Positions 6,930-7,527 of a DNA stretch of 7,527 nucleotides are shown in pieces; the first letter of the stretch is position 1; each line of letters begins with the position of its first letter. The notes beneath the pieces were generated by a model, which had not been told where the DNA came from, searched no databases, and worked only from the letters and a program-made list of their open reading frames with translations. Source of the DNA: Pseudomonadota bacterium (lineage in GTDB: Bacteria > Pseudomonadota > Alphaproteobacteria > Sphingomonadales > Sphingomonadaceae); assembly GCA_023433445.1 (NCBI GenBank), contig JAEZCS010000061.1, positions 1 to 7,527 on the forward strand. The letters run 5' to 3'. The translations under genes were made by a program, and so were the position numbers.

Positions 6930-7527
6930 ATGAACTTCAAGACTATCCTGCTGGGCGCGACCGGCTTTTGTGCCGCGATGGCGGCACCCGCGCAGGCCGC
7001 GCAGGGCGACGTGCTGGTGCGGCTGCGCGGCATAATGGTCGCACCCAACGAACGCAGCGGCAGCGTGCTGCCCGGCTTTCCCGGCGAGAAGGTGAAGGTC
7101 GACAACAGCGTAATGCCGGAGATCGATATAACCTATATGGCGAGCGACCATATCGGGTTCGAACTCATCGCAGCGACGACGAAGCATAGTGCCAGCGGGC
7201 GCAGCGGCACGACGGGTTCGATTGGCCGTCTGGCTTCGACCTGGGTGCTGCCGCCGACGCTGACGGCGCAATATCACTTCCTGCCAGAAGGCAAGGTCCG
7301 GCCTTATGTCGGTGCAGGCGTCAATTACACGCTGTTCTACAATGAAAAGGCCTCCAATGCGCTTGAGGGTGCGGTGGGCCGGACCAGGGTGCATATGTCC
7401 GACAGCTTCGGCTGGGCGGCACAGGCCGGGGTCGACGTAGATCTGACGGACAGGATCTTCCTGAACCTGGACGTCAAATATATCGACATCGACACGACGG
7501 CGCGCCTGTCCACCACGGCGGCGGGCG
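6930..7527 (+). CDS. ompW: OmpW-family outer-membrane beta-barrel protein (C-terminus off the window)
   Basis: OmpW proteins are eight-stranded outer-membrane barrels with a hydrophobic channel, linked to passage of small hydrophobic molecules and to envelope stress. The readable 199 codons begin with a signal peptide ending near AQA (about 21-23). Family features are VRLRGIMVAP (30-39), an IDITYM strand (65-70), LPPTLTAQYHF (108-118), VRPYVGAGVNYT (123-134) and a late pair of strands, WAAQAGVDVDL and IFLNLDVKYIDI (about 162-187). Family members are usually about 205-230 residues, so only the last strand or so is missing, including the C-terminal aromatic residue used for barrel insertion. 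GGAG stands 8 bases before the ATG and supports this start. It is divergent from hemN over an FNR-type box. A more distantly related small barrel is possible but unlikely. Confidence 0.92.
   Translation, partial: MNFKTILLGATGFCAAMAAPAQAAQGDVLVRLRGIMVAPNERSGSVLPGFPGEKVKVDNSVMPEIDITYMASDHIGFELIAATTKHSASGRSGTTGSIGRLASTWVLPPTLTAQYHFLPEGKVRPYVGAGVNYTLFYNEKASNALEGAVGRTRVHMSDSFGWAAQAGVDVDLTDRIFLNLDVKYIDIDTTARLSTTAAG

Noticed and set aside
6849..7394. Minus-strand open frame of 181 codons across the ompW gene
   Set aside because: It is rich in Arg, His and Ala with no recognisable fold and is antisense to a clear OmpW reading frame.

Overview
The window reads as chromosomal DNA of a GC-rich alphaproteobacterium, most likely a sphingomonad. 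That assignment rests on the gene mix and protein style (ectoine genes, a secreted GH3 glycosidase, HemN, OmpW) and on my recollection of relatives, not on a search. All five main genes belong to known families. I see no mobile element, CRISPR array, tRNA or rRNA, and no clearly new multi-gene system. The most interesting material is regulatory, plus one small unrecognised secreted protein.

Left part (1-2455): an osmoprotection locus. ectA and ectB lie head to tail on the minus strand and overlap by 4 bases (ATGA). ectB runs off the left edge, and ectC is expected beyond it. EctB makes 2,4-diaminobutyrate from aspartate semialdehyde and EctA acetylates it; EctC would close the ectoine ring. 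A MarR-family regulator resembling EctR is transcribed divergently. The AT-rich gap between them holds good sigma70-like promoters on both strands with overlapping -10 boxes, and a perfect 7-bp inverted repeat that is a natural operator candidate. ectA has no ATG or GTG start in its reading frame.

Middle (2492-5056): one large minus-strand gene for a secreted GH3 beta-glycosidase with a signal peptide and a strong ribosome binding site. It converges on the marR gene with a 36-base gap and no recognisable terminator. The stretch 5057-5267 has no convincing gene and presumably holds the GH3 promoter.

Right part (5268-7527): hemN (oxygen-independent coproporphyrinogen III oxidase) on the minus strand, followed by an overlapping small ORF for a predicted secreted, two-cysteine protein. 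Divergent from hemN is an ompW-family outer-membrane gene cut by the right edge. Between them is a perfect TTGA-N6-TCAA FNR/FixK-type box. Both hemN and ompW are known FNR-type targets in other bacteria, so one oxygen-responsive site may serve both.
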